Positions 42,209 to 54,460 are shown, numbered from the stretch's first letter. The stretch: DNA of 64,000 nt from Leptodontidium sp. MPI-SDFR-AT-0119 (GCA_020726505.1 JAHLEZ010000022.1:434001-498000), one strand, 5' to 3'. Notes: a model not told the origin generated them from the letters alone. Numbers and translations: made by a program.

Positions 42209-45200
42209 TTACTTCTGAGAGAACCAACCGAACCACTTATTCTTGATTGGCTTCGAATATCCTTCTTCTTCCACATTGTGTTTCTGCACAATACACAAGA
42301 ACACTTGATCTAATGTAGTTGGGCTCACAGAATAATGCTCCAAGCCCAATCGTTCACTGTGGTCCTCGAGTATCATAATCAAGAACCCCACCCCATCCTG
42401 GTCGCCTTTGATCTCGTCATCATCTGAGCTCGTTATCTTCGGCACCGAGAATCTGATTTGACCATGATATGTCTGATCCTCAATGTCTGCACCGGGGAAT
42501 TGTTTCAGGATCCAAGATTTGACAACCTCAATCTCTTGTTCCGAAGTGTGCGGTGCTGATTTCATCACCAGGTGGATGTAGTATGCATCGCCGTGCTTAT
42601 GACGAAGTCCGTCCGTTGTCCCCATGGCAAGCATTCTCTTAGCCATAATCCCAGCCCGATCTGCAAGAGCATCTGCTTCTTCCATACTGTGCGTCGTGAG
42701 TAGCAACGATCGGCCAGGAACAACAGCTGCAAGTGTTTTCCACATGACCCGCTTGGCTGCAGCATCCATGCCAGAACTTGGCTCATCAAGAAGAAGGACA
42801 GTCGGATTCCCAATTAAAGCGATGCCCAATGATAACTTCCTCTTGTTACCCCCTGAGAGCTTTGCCGCCATCCTCGACGAGAACGATTCGAGACCTACAG
42901 CCCTGATGACTTCCCGGACGTTGTGCTCAATATCAGGAACTCCACGAACACGAGCATAGAATTGCAGGTGCTCAACGACAGTCATCTGGTCCATGGCATC
43001 GTACTGTGGGCAAACACCAAGGTGAGAACGAGCCTGTGCACGATGCTTGTTTATCTCTATGTTTTCCACAAATATGTTGCCTCCATTCTTCGATGGCTGA
43101 ATATCTCCACGGACGAGGGAAATTGTGGTTGACTTTCCAGCACCATTGGGACCGAGGAGGGCAAACACTTCTCCGCGTCTGATACCGAACGTGAGATTGT
43201 CTACCGCGGTAACAGGGCCAAATGACTTGGTGAGATTGAGAACCCGAAGGCCATCATTCGAGCTGCTGACTCGAGCCAATTCTTCTGCGATCTCCTCATC
43301 CGTTACTACATCCGATTCTTGCGGCGTTGGAGACTTGCGCAGGTCGGCGGTACCAAGCCAAGACAGACCCAGAGTCATACCAGAACAAAATCCCAAACAA
43401 AACAAGTACCTGGACGATGAGATAGAGGATCGGTCCGCCGTACTGAAGGATGCCACCAGGATTTGAAGCGATCTGCTTGCCATCGCATGTTGTCGAGAAT
43501 ATATTCAGAGCTAAGAACATGGTCCTGATTAAACTTCCCATTGGCGTAACCAGAGAGACGACAAAGTGGACAACGAGGAGGTAATCGTCGATCTTGTTGA
43601 CGGGCTAGAAAGTGTAAGCGAATGGCAACAGAGAGGAAAGAGTACTTACTGCATAAGTCAGAGTGCAGAGATAAGCAACAAGATAACCAAGAAAGAAGAC
43701 AGCTTGGCCTGCTGCAGCAAAAGCATATGCAGCTAATTGTGTTCGAGCGAACAAGGATACCACATACGACAGGAGGATTGATGCCAAGCCGTAAAGCATG
43801 AAGATCACGAAAAGATATTCGACATGGTACCAAGCAGATGAAGAGGTGGTAAAGATAATGACACTCAATGCGCTAGAAATCAGAACAATTAGAAAGTCAA
43901 ATGTGAGGTATGCCAACCAAAGAGGCAAGGACCTGACACCATTTGAATACTCCAGGCCTCGAATGTTCCTCGTCCTTTCGATGGTGGGATAAAGGGAGAA
44001 GAACCCTGGATATGCAGCCATGGCAAGTCCAAAGTACACGACGAGCTGCAGTGTTTTACCTGTCCTTGGGGCCCACGGGATATCAAAAGACGCATATTGG
44101 GTCCCAATGCTGATGTTAGTGAGTGCGACATCCATGATATTCTGACCGAAGATAGCTGTGTAGATATTTCCATTGCCTTTGTATGCAAGAGTGGTCTCGG
44201 AGCTTCCTGAGCCGACGAAAAATCCAGCTGGAGTTATATTGGCATAGTTCTGATCGATGTAGTCATTGAAGTCAGCAAGAGAGTTGACCATGTGAAGCCT
44301 CTGCTGTATCAAATTCTGAGGGGGAATATATGGTAGCAGCGGCCCATACAATGACGTGAGGGTGGCATTAGAAAATAGCGCAGACGGTCCAACGAGTAGA
44401 TCGTAGTGTTGTTGAGAACTCAAAGATTCGACATCGGAAAGGGAAACGGTTTGCTCGGGGGAACATCCGATGGCGGTGAAGTCTTTTAGAAACAGAGTGA
44501 CGAGTCCAGCGGCGATGATTGGAAGTAGGAGAGCTGCGATGTATGGGAGGTAATTTCGATGGAGAATCGTGTACCTCTTTCTGAACAAAACCCATGCCTG
44601 ACGAAAGAATCCAATGCTCTTCCCAGTGTGGAGATCAAGAGTACGGCCTGACTCTGGAAGGACAGTGGTGGCGAGCTTTTTCTCGTTCGAAGTGGGGTTC
44701 TGGGAAATTTGTCTGTCGATAGTGGTCGAACTCTCAGATTTGACTTCGTCGGCCAAGTGGAGGAATACATCCTCAATGGTAGGCCCAGATAGTTGGTAGT
44801 CCGACAACCCATCTGATTCCAAACGTCTGATGATTTGAGCAGCCTCGGACGATGTTGCAGCCGAGTACATGGTCTGTCCGAAGGTCTTGTGAGACTGGAC
44901 GCCTTCAATGTCTGGCGCATTCTCATGGCCAGGTCCAGTTTGAAGATGAATTCTGTACCCCCCTCCAAGACGGTTCTTCAATTCAACAGATGATCCTTGA
45001 GCCCGCAGGGTTCCCTTAGAAAGAATCGCAATCTGGTCAGCGAGAAGGTCCGCTTCATCCAGAAAATGGGTCGTAAGGATGATAGTTCGAGCACCTCGCT
45101 CAGCCAAAAGGATGTCCCAGATCTTGCGACGGCTCAAAGGGTCCAATCCACTGCTCACTTCATCCACACAACAGACAGAACTGCCTCCTGTGAACATCAA

Positions 45201-47039
45201 TCCTAGCTGCAGCTTCCTCTTCTGGCCTCCACTGAGGGTCTTTGCTTTGGAGTTGATCTTCCGGTCAAGGTCAATCGCCTCGATGAAAGTGCGGAGCGAG
45301 TCTTTTGAATCTCTCTGGCCGGTAGACTTCAATCGGTTGAATATCCGAATATGCTCCTCCACAGTCAACTCATCCCATAAAACGTTCTTCTGCGGTGCAA
45401 TACCGAGACCACCAGTGCCATCTACTTTGATTGTACCACTCGTAACTTTGTTCAGTCCTGCGATGGCATCGAGAGTCGTGCTTTTTCCGCTTCCGTTTGC
45501 TCCGAGAAGGACACATATCTGACCTTTCCGAGCGTTGAGAGTCAAGTTATCCACTGCGACAACTGAGGCAGTTGAAGTCTTGGTGATGCCAGCGAACTTG
45601 CGGCGGAACCAATTGGTTTGGTAATGTTTTGTAAAATTGTTCAACTGGACAGTCTCGGAGGACGATACCCCATCTGATCCCAGACCTTGGACAACAGAAC
45701 GTCCTTTGGATGCAGTGCCGTAGAGATACCGTTCCACCATGGCTCCAAGGATGGGATAGGCGAATATTTGAATGACGAGAAATACCCACAGGGCAATCCC
45801 AGGCAGAGTCCAGGGATTTCTTGGGGCGGCCTTGAGAAGGTTCGTCGCCATTTCCCGGCGTTCGTACCGTGCCATGAAAGTAAGAAAGAATATGTAATTG
45901 CAAGGCACAAAAAGAAGACCTAGAATTGCAACCGATCCCGAGTCTTCCAACTTGAGTACTTGCACAAGAACACCAAGTAGGAGTGTGATTAAAGCCATGG
46001 AAATGCCGCTTAGCTGTGCTTTCTTGAAGAAAGAAGCCCCGAGGATGGAGAAAGAGGCAAGAGATAGACCGGCAAGGACATGATAGATGATTACGATTGC
46101 CATTGAAGTTTCAGCAAATACCCCTACACCCAAGACAATTGGCATGATTATCCAGCCTGGAAGATAAATGATGTCAAATGCCAGATGGTATGACAGAATT
46201 CGAGCGACTTGAGGCTGCCATCTCTTCAGATTTGGCATCATAGCTTCAATCAACTGGGACATTCCCAACTCCCTTTCTGAGGCAATGAAGCCTGTCAGAT
46301 GATATGTGATTCCAACCATCCCAATCAGAAAGGCAACCGCAAGGATATTAATGATCCCACTTTGGTAGTTGACCCGGATGTTGGTCTCTCGCTGCTTTTG
46401 CGAAATGCTTGTATATGGGTATTCGAGGACAGTCTGTGGAAGAGAGGCTTGGTCGATGGTGGTGTTCAAAGATGCAATTGCATAATCAACTGCTCGTTGG
46501 AGAGGTAAGAGGTATATCTGGGCATCGTTCGTTGTTCGCTCCACGTATATCCTCTCTCCGAACGCTCCATCTGCCCTCAAGGTATAGTTCCAAAGTCCAC
46601 CATTGCCTTCGCTGGGTGAAGATTGGAACACTATGGCACCATAGCAAGTCGTTGCACCTCGCAGACTGCTTCTGCAGGTGTCTAGAAGCTCCGATCCAGT
46701 GCTCAGACGAGCGACCTTCGCCCCAGCCGCAGAGGCAGTTTCTGCTAGAGAATCGATGACCCGGTCGATATCTCCTCCTTCTAGGCCACTGTTCACAAAC
46801 GCCAATGTTTCCCTCCCGGCTCCTGCGGCTCCAATCCCTTCTGCCAGTGTACGAATAGGACGGCTAGAACCGATGCCATAGTTCGAAGGAGGTACAAAGA
46901 TATTCCTGGCATAGCTGAGGAATATCATGAAGGCCACTGGGAGAAGAAAGGCGCGAATACTGGTACTGAAGGCATGGCGATTGAAGGCGATCAGAAGATT
47001 TTTGCGCGTCAACGTCCAGGTTTGTTTGAGGAGCCCCAT
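42209..47039 (-). CDS. ABCA-type full-size ABC transporter
   Basis: Start ATG at 47039 (MGLLKQTWTLTRKNLL). The layout is TMD1-NBD1-TMD2-NBD2, as in fungal ABCA-family (lipid-type) transporters of about 1,600 aa. NBD1: Walker A GANGSGKST near residue 511, signature LSGGQKRK near 603, Walker B CCVDEVSSGLDP near 624, H-loop LTTHFLDEAD. NBD2: GPNGAGKSTT, LSGGNKRK, LLLDEPSSGMD, LTTHSMEEAD, all intact. Each TMD has a large extracellular loop after its first helix. Intron 1 is 43605-43649 (45 bases, GTAAGT...CTAG). Between TMD2 and NBD2 the frame shifts by one. A GT-AG intron 43334-43409 would restore it but would delete part of the last membrane helix; otherwise there is a 1-base frameshift near 43334-43360. 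With that intron the protein is 1,569 aa. Substrate unknown. Confidence 0.88.
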
Positions 47040-48087
47040 GTCGACGGTGGCGGGGTTTGTTGATAACGGCAGACGTCGAGATCCTACTGAGATGAAGAAC
47101 AACCAAACCACCTTCTTCCAGGCGAGAGCAACTCGATATTCGATGACGCGGTCATCGGTATGTCGGCGAATTCGTTCATGAGGGCATCGCCAAGTGGGTA
47201 GACGCGTGGGTGCAGGATCAGAAGAAGAGCAGAGGGAGGGAAGGAAATACGGGGTGGGTCGGACTTTCGGCGCAGCTAACTGACCGGCTCAATTCTTGGA
47301 TCTCTTGGATTGTTCAAATTGTGCTGCTGGGCTATTGAAAGAAATCAATATGTAATTGGAATTGAAAGCGTCATAGATTATGCACAAGAAGAAGAAGAAA
47401 TTGTACAACAATTGAAAGGAAATAAAACGATACGAACCCAATTGTTGATGAAGCTTCAGAATAGTCCATGACGGAGTTTGTCCGAGGTCGAGTTTCAGTT
47501 TGAAACGGAGCCTGAATGATTACGTTATCGACATGATTGGCTTCGCTTGCCACTCGATGATAACCAAAAGGGGGGGAATCAGAACTTTAAGTTAACCTTA
47601 CTTTCACGACATATAATTTATCAACTTACTATTGGTTGGTATCCTAGCAATGTAGTTTTAGTTTCTATTCCGAAGGTTTCTTTTTTTTGAGATATAGACA
47701 GAGCTTGAATTATTCTTCAAGTGTTTTTATCGAGAATACGGAGCCTCATCCTTTGTTGTCTTCGTTTTCTCCGATGTTAGGAAATCAAGAAGCGACCAAA
47801 AGGAATAAAAACGCATTCTCTATGAACAGAATTTCTTATCCTCCGTCCAGTATCTTATTTCAAATGCGATCTTTCTTTTCTCCATCATTGTCCAATATTT
47901 ACAAAATTTAGGTGGAGGGTACCCCACCCCGCTTTCCCTCAGCTCATTCACGCCAACAAATCCAATACACAGCCACCGAATCCCTTCCGCGGTTTATCGA
48001 TTGGAAATTCCCCCTTCCCGTGACCTCTATAAAACATTAGAAGTTGCTCTCAGTCATGAACCGTACGAATAGCCCTTGACTTGCCTT
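47040..48087. other. Upstream region of the ABC transporter, no gene
   Basis: About 1 kb of ordinary composition with short poly-A and poly-T runs (for example the T-run near 47680 and the A-rich stretch near 47385). Frames of 60-75 codons show no family signature. It also forms the 3' flank of the small secreted-protein gene. Confidence 0.5.
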
Positions 48088-48387
48088 TCAGACTTTGCAT
48101 GCAGCATCGTAAAACGTGTATGGGCTTACAGGGACAACATTCACATAGCCAGTCACTGTAACATTGTACAGTAAACAGATTGGTCCGACAGCGAAGCTCA
48201 GGCACTTGTCGTAGGTAGTGTCGGCACAAAAGCTCTTGCATGCTGTGGCAGTTGTGATGTTGGGGTTCGTGAGGAAAGCTGGCTGCTTGCCAGTGTCGTA
48301 CCCTTTCACACTACAGTTGGCGACTTGTTGAGCTGCAGTGGATGATACAGCCGCGAGAATTAGGAGTACAGATGAAGTCGAAAACAT
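48088..48387 (-). CDS. Small secreted cysteine-rich protein, PAN/apple-like
   Basis: 99 aa from the ATG at 48387 (MFSTSSVLLILAAVSS). The first 19-20 residues form a typical signal peptide ending near TAAQ. The mature 79 residues hold six Cys (NCS, ACKSFC, DKCLSF, ICLLY, AACKV), enough for three disulphides, and possible N-glycosylation sites (NCS, NIT, NVT). The order C...C-x3-C...C-x-S-F-x5-C-x-L-Y resembles small PAN/apple-like fungal secreted proteins. An upstream in-frame ATG at 48429 would push the signal peptide 14 residues inward, so the later start is preferred. Probable extracellular role, perhaps an effector or wall-associated protein; unknown in detail. Confidence 0.7.
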   Translation of the reverse strand: MFSTSSVLLILAAVSSTAAQQVANCSVKGYDTGKQPAFLTNPNITTATACKSFCADTTYDKCLSFAVGPICLLYNVTVTGYVNVVPVSPYTFYDAACKV

Positions 48388-50055
48388 TTTGGCTGCCGTT
48401 GAAGTGTCGAGCTGTGGTCTTGAAAACAAATTGACATCTTGAGTGGAATGGGATGTCTCTTAACCACTGCACGATTACTTTTTGAAACGTGTCCTCCACG
48501 AGGCCGTCAATCTCACTTCGTCGTAACAATCTCTATTACAAACAACCATTTGTTTTGCCTGGCGGGACGACACAGTTGGTTTTGGATTATCCGTCAAGCG
48601 ACGTTGCTTGGCCTATGACAATGGAGAGCTGGGCTGAGCCAAAGTTACCGAATTTGGAAATCTACCATTCGTGACGACGCTCGGATAAATAATATGTACT
48701 TTCTTTTTTTCCTGGTTTCTGGATTCAAACACCTCGTATTTTCCATATGGTTAATTTGCCCTTGTGTACCCCGCATTTCCAACCGTAGAAACACCAAATT
48801 ACCTTGCACTCTCCGGGGTCGAAGTTGATGCCACGAGTGACGTGCCTCAATGCAGGTTATTCTCGCATAAATGAACGAAGATCAGAAGTAGGATGTGGTC
48901 GTCAGATCTTCCAGGAAACATTGCTCTCTGTCGTACTTGATGTTGCGTATTTCAAGTGTTTGAGAGAATAATCAAGGACATCAAGTAGAATCAACCCCAT
49001 TGGATCGTATGAAAGGTTAGATTTTGGAAATTGCAATCTCAAAACAATATTCTTTGTCATCTTCTGGAAACGGCGAAAAATCTCTGTATTTTCTGCAGGT
49101 CTGCTCGCTCCTCCGTTCTCCCTGTAGCTGCCAGCCATAAATCATCATTCGACGTCAAGTCTATAACGTATACGATGCCTTCTAAAGCTCATGTTACTGT
49201 CAAGGCTTAGTTTCTTACTTTGAAGTTACATAATGGGTCAGGCCATAATGTCATGCCACTGAAGTTGTCTCGGTTGAGTCTTGGTCTGCCTTGATATCCG
49301 ATCGTTATCCGCTCTTCGAAAATACGATACAATTTAAGTGGCTATCAGTCTTTTTATGTGTGGCACAGCATTTAGAAAAGTCAGGAGATGTCCCCAAGTA
49401 CGATGCGCCCAAGCAGGGAAAGATATTTGGTGGGCTGAGCTCACATAAGCAGGTACAAGCAATCACTAGGTCGGCAGTGCAACAAGTACACAAACTTTCA
49501 AAGGGTGTGCAATTCCTCATTTAATCGTGTAACATGGCCCTTGTCTCGACTTGTAATGAACCTAGATTCCCGAATGAACAACTGTACTTCTTGAGGACTC
49601 TATGAACCTGGGAGTTGAAATTTGCAATGTTTGATTATGAATATCACGTTTGCCCTTTCTGAAAGACCTGGCCCAGTTCAAAGACAGTTCGTATTGTTTG
49701 GACAGTAACAAATGAACTGCTTATTATTTTAGATCTCAGCTGTAAAATCCACTTGTGTGAAAGATTACAAGGCTGACGTCTCGTAAGAGTGAAGAGATGC
49801 AATTTGCTCTCGGTCGATACCATTGATTTCAGAGGACAAAAGAACCGTAGCAATAGAACAATACGAAACGAAGGGTAATCTTGGGACACATTAGATGTTG
49901 GATCCGGAGATATAAATCATGACTTCGCGCTCTGTTACATTTTCCAACTTCTCATCATAACTCACGTCACGCATATCTACCTCCTCCAACGACTCTTGTT
50001 GTCTCAAATCTCCACAATCTACACCTATCGATTACCTAATTGAGTCACCGCAACT
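48388..50055. other. Intergenic region between two secreted-protein genes
   Basis: 1.7 kb with no supported gene. The right end looks like a fungal promoter: a TATA-type GATATAAATC near 49908, about 150 bases before the ATG at 50056, and a pyrimidine-rich leader (CTACCTCCTCC, CTCTTGTTGTCTC). Confidence 0.5.
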
Positions 50056-50514
50056 ATGCAGTTCAATATTATCCGGTCTTCCATCTCTTTGGTAACAATT
50101 CTCTCCACCATTGATTCAATTCTAGCGGGTCCTGTTCCGATTCCCGCAGAGACCAACAGTGTCAACGCCACCCTTGCAACTCGCAAAGGCAGAAGCTATT
50201 GCCATGTCCACAACGCTGCCAATCAATCTCCTCGATTCGACATCTTCACCGAAGGATGGGGAAACAACAACGAAACGTCTCTGAGCGGGTGTGGAGGTGG
50301 CCTCCTCGACAACCTTCGAAGCCAATGTGGCTGGATTTTCGAGTGAGGCTGCGAGGAAGAACATTCGAGCCCACACAGCACACTTTATAGCTTTATCGTC
50401 GAGACTGACTTTGGCATCGGCTGGGTCAAAGCAACTAACTATAAGTGTGTTCGTGATGCTATCTGGTTGGCATCCCCGGGAAACAACAAAGAGACTGGTG
50501 TGGATTTCATATAA
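50056..50514 (+). CDS. Small secreted protein, 136 aa, two exons
   Basis: Exon 1 is 50056-50342 and exon 2 is 50391-50514. The 48-base intron starts GTGAGG and ends TTTATAG. It contains an in-frame TGA at its 5' end (50344-50346), so an unspliced reading would look truncated. A signal peptide is clear (MQFNIIRSSISLVTILSTID, cleavage near ILAG). The mature part has four Cys (SYCHVH, SGCGG, SQCGWIF, YKCVRDAIW) and a distinctive end, DAIWLASPGNNKETG. This pattern, with a central LLDNLRxQCG, is shared by a fungal family of short secreted proteins of unknown function. It is the second of two small secreted proteins upstream of two wall-active enzymes. The splice model depends on my reading of a weak branch site. 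Confidence 0.68.
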
Positions 50515-51471
50515 GTTCTACTCCGAATTTGCTTCAAAAGTGCCCTGTTGATAAAGTTAGTGAGTGGTAATAAGTCACATTACGGGTGATAACCACTGAG
50601 AACTAGTTTTGGAGGAGAGTGAGGGGAGGATGTGGATAGGTCAATATATCTCTTCGGCAGTTGCTAGGCTAGTTTAGATTTGAAGAAATAGGCCATTGTT
50701 TTCCAGTATGATGTGCAATGAAATATAGTACAATCATTGGAGACAGTAATTCTACATTATGCAGAAAATTTTGATCTGCTGCTTTCCTGCTAGAAGTGAT
50801 TTCCTACATTGTGATTACAAAAGAGCTTCTTTGGCTTTGTCCATCGGTATCTTTTGTCTTCCATTCAGGTTCAGAGTTTTTGCCAGTTCCGGCGACACCC
50901 TGCTAGCCAATCAGACTCTTTGACCTCCTCTGGGGGAGATCCCCCAAATCTGTCAGGTCTCGAGGTTTCTTCGAGTGGCTCGCTGTCTGAGCACGGAGCA
51001 TCCCTGGACAGGAAGTTTTGAAGACGGTGGAAGTAAGAACAATGATCGTGGTGGGCGAGTCAAATACGTATCCGGAGGCCGAATAAAAATGGAGACGGTT
51101 AGGGTTGCCTCAATAATTTCTGTGGCAGTGTTATGGAAGCAAAATTGTACCTGTGTCAAGATGCTCGGCCTCACAGATTATCAGTAGTGGCATTGGCGAG
51201 GCGGTGGACGATTGACGTCTTTGAATATGCTATATGCTGAGCATTAGGCTGAAATCCGTGAATTAGAGTGAGCAAGTAGATCACCATCTCATAGGTAAAA
51301 AGTAGTTTCAATCCCCTCACTCCTCAGACCAGCGACCTTAGGATTCCGATTGTGCTATTGCTACATCTCAGAGGGGTACCATCGTCCAAAATTGTAGGAA
51401 CACACCCCCACCAAGCAACTTACTTGCGAAGGGATATATGCCCTGCGTAAACCCAATAGGCTTAGGACCCA
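50515..51471. other. Intergenic, converging 3' ends
   Basis: About 950 bases of ordinary DNA between the secreted-protein gene and the convergent glucanase gene. A 73-codon frame at 50953-51174 has no features. Nothing else seen. Confidence 0.5.
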
Positions 51472-52411
51472 TCAGAAAACCAAATATCCATACACTTTGC
51501 CTAGACTCGTCGGATTCCCCTTCTTGTCCACAATTGCACCCAAGGTAGATTTGGCGTCACACCAGTACCACGAGTAGCGCTGGATGTACGACTGACTGTC
51601 AAGCCACGGGATGACAGTCCGGAGGAAGGATTCCTTCTCAGATGACTTTCCTGACCCATTGAACTGGACAATTGTTAATTAAATGAGATGTCAAAGAAGG
51701 ACGAGAGAAATTTTCATACCTCAGTGATCCATAGATCATGACCAGCAATGCCATGAGCGTCCGCGATATAGTTTTTGAAGTACGCAACATTTGTGGCGGA
51801 GTCATACCAATGAATTGGGATGAAGTCAATGCGGCAACCAGTACAGAGCCCCAAGAACTCCTTCAGCCACTTCATCCCAGATGGTCCGTTAGTGACAGCA
51901 GGTGCGCCTAGATATACTCTCCCTGCAAAGGGGTTCATGTAGGTTCGGTATGCATTTGCTGCATCTTTGGCTGACATGCATGAACCTCCATTTGCGCATC
52001 TGTCTGGTTCGTTGAAGGAGAGAAGGTGGTAGGAACCTCGAGCGATGGCTGCGTTGGCGTTTGCGAACCACTGTATTTTGTTGAATAGGGTCTTCGGCAC
52101 AGTTAGGGCTGTCTTACCTGGCCTGTATGGCTTCCTTCGTTGCTCCAGAGCATTGGAATGTACTCAAGATTCTTGGGGAAAAAGGCTGGCATTGTCGAGT
52201 CCCAGTTGTAAGCCCATGAGACTTGAGCTCCTGAACCACCCCATTTCTGGATGTAATCGGTGTTGTGGAATGAGAGTCTACGCTTTGCACTTTTGAGTTG
52301 GATTGGGGGAAGAGATCGCTCGGTGGGTGTGGAGTTGGCGAAGAGATCATGGGCTATGGCTCCGAGGAGAAGCAACATGAAGATGCACGACAATTGAGCT
52401 TGGGGTCTCAT
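51472..52411 (-). CDS. Secreted glycosidase of the GH128 / Asl1 type (beta-1,3-glucanase)
   Basis: Three exons: 52411-52118, 52070-51720, 51663-51472. Introns are 52071-52117 (47 bases, GTAAGA, branch CTAAC, ACAG) and 51664-51719 (56 bases, GTATGA...CCAG). The protein is 278 aa, usual for the family. Signal peptide MRPQAQLSCIFMLLLLGAIA. The glycosyl-hydrolase catalytic core (PF11790 type) shows VSWAYNWDS and YIPMLW in exon 1, the acid/base E119 in LLSFNEPD, IDFIPIHWYD, and the nucleophile E215 in DLWITE, then RYSWYWCD. Enzymes of this clan hydrolyse beta-1,3-glucan in fungal walls or callose-like polymers. The nucleophile is the last residue of exon 2. Both catalytic residues are present, so it should be active. 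Confidence 0.9.
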
Positions 52412-53532
52412 TTTGGAGCCAGGCTAATTGGTGAGAATCGACCTCAGATTATCAGGATGCTTCGAAGGTTATTGAGCAGCGAAATATATAGTAGTCATCG
52501 GTGGTGGATGAGTTCGGATTGAGCAAAGTTACTGTTCAAGGTCCCAAACTAGAGTGACACGACTCGGAAATTCGGAGAATGCAAGTAATGATTCACGCTA
52601 CAGTCTCAAATAGTGCGGGACCTGTTAAAAGTACGGATGGCTTTCTTTGTACTCTAAAGACCAAGTGGAAAGTCCTTACCCACATATATGGGACGGAAGG
52701 TGAAGGGTGCTGTGCATATTATAAGAGATAGTACAACGCTGCAGTGCACTTGTATCAATAGTTTGATATTGAGATACACAGTACCATAAGTGGCTTTTTA
52801 TGAAGTTGTTGATTCAACGCGAGATGTTGGTCCTCCCCCAGTAGTCCAAAGTCTGGTGACACAACATGCATCCCTCAAACCGTCCTACCCACATCCCGAA
52901 TTTCCGGCTTCCAGTTCCCACATCTAGAGTGATATGTGAGAGTAACTCAATGAACAGTTTCATGCTATTCCTTCTACGGTTCTCATCAGCCTATGCTTTG
53001 AGCTCTCATCCCATACGATACGTCATATCGAAGCCGTGTAAAGAGATTTACAATGGTATACTTCCTAACTTGCACGTATTTGTATTCAACTCAGAGCAAA
53101 TTCGTAAAAATCTAAGAAGATTCATGGCATGAGCCCTTAGGAGGATGAGCCTCGAGCCATGCGCCAAGAAATGCGGTTTCCCCGACGCTCAAGGCTTGCA
53201 TGCTAATTATCTATGAATGCATACCCCCTTTTGGGGTATATTTGTGCGCTGTTGAGTACTTTAAAGTATCATGGTGCAAGTATTACAAAATTAATAAGCG
53301 CTCTTCGGTCTCAAGAAGATATCCCCAAAGCATTCTTCTCAGTGTTTATTTTAAACGGTACAATAGAAACGATGAAATGGCAAGACGTAGTGTGTTGAAT
53401 AAATACAAGCATGTTAAAGCTGGGTACACGAAGTACCTGAACAATCGACATGTTCAGAGTCAAGTCTCCAACATTTGAATCGCAAACAAGGAAAATTGAA
53501 GTGGCCAAAAATCAAAGCCCTAGCTCAAGAAC
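52412..53532. other. Promoter region of the glucanase gene, no gene
   Basis: 1.1 kb; open frames up to 92 codons are AT-leaning and featureless. A TATA-like ATATATAG near 52486 lies about 75 bases upstream of the glucanase start (minus strand). Confidence 0.45.
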
Positions 53533-54460
53533 TCAAGAGATTCCAAACCACTTCAAATCCACCGCCTCGTGCACTGGAACTGTGTGGCCAACTCCAGCAG
53601 CACTATAAGCCACAAGCTTTGATCCATCGCCGAAAGTCATCTGCGTGTATCCCGATTGCGGAATATTCGTATTATTCTTGACAAAACTGACTCCAAGTAA
53701 CCCAGTCCACTCCTTGATTTGCTCTCCAAAGTTCTGGTAGTAGTTCACAAACGAGTCTGCCGTGCCATGCCAGATTTGCATCTTAGGATATGTGCCGTTG
53801 TAACCGGGGTACATAGCTTTGACTTGAGCAACCCACTCAGCAGAAGTTTTGATGATCTTTCCATTTGCGCAGTCTTGGTTGGCACTTGTTGGGCTCGAAC
53901 CTGGAGATCCGGCGAGGCAACCCGCAGGGACTCCAGAGTAAACCGATCCAGCAGCTACCATGTCGGGGTAGACCGCACACATGACATTGGTCATCATGCC
54001 GCCGGAAGAAGTGCCCGTGACGAAGATCTTTGAAGGGTCCGCTTTGTAGGTTGAGATGGTGTACTTGAGCATGTTGGCAAGGCCATTGCTGTCCCCACCT
54101 CCGTCTCGGCTGAGTGTTTTGATGGAAGCGACATCCCAACAGTTGCTATCGTGAGGTGCACTCGGATAAATGACGATGAATCCGTTTGTGTCTGCGAGAG
54201 CCGGGTATTTTGTTTGCTGATAATATTGCTGGCCGGTTCCACCACAACCATGCAGCTGATAGTTGTGAGTTTGAGGACTAGACTCCCTCGGGGTTTTAAT
54301 TACTGACTGCTAGAATGATTGCAGGACTTGAGGAAAGTTTTGATGGCACATAAATACTCATTTTCAGACCAGATGGGTTGGCACCGAAGTCCGGCACGGA
54401 AACAAGAGCCCCGTGGGCGGCAGCAGCGAGCGCTAAAACGACTGTGATAAGTCCCAACAT
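53533..54460 (-). CDS. Secreted CE1-type esterase (acetyl xylan / feruloyl esterase)
   Basis: Exon 1 is 54460-54308 and exon 2 is 54255-53533. The intron is 52 bases (54256-54307) with a less common GTCAGT donor, branch CTCAC and ATCAG acceptor. The protein is 291 aa with signal peptide MLGLITVVLALAAAAHG. Alpha/beta hydrolase features: oxyanion LHGCGGTG (52-59), nucleophile S134 in GTSSGG, acid D218 in WHGTADSF, base H275 in GVGHTVPVHE. The order matches the PHB-depolymerase-like esterase family (CE1) that removes acetyl or feruloyl groups from plant xylan. No carbohydrate-binding module is attached. The start at 54460 is preferred over 54514 because it places the signal peptide at the N-terminus. 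Transcribed in the same direction as the glucanase gene. Confidence 0.9.

Noticed and set aside
50344..50346. TGA read-through or pseudogene in the 136-aa secreted protein
   Set aside because: A GT-AG intron of 48 bases removes the TGA and keeps the frame, which is simpler.
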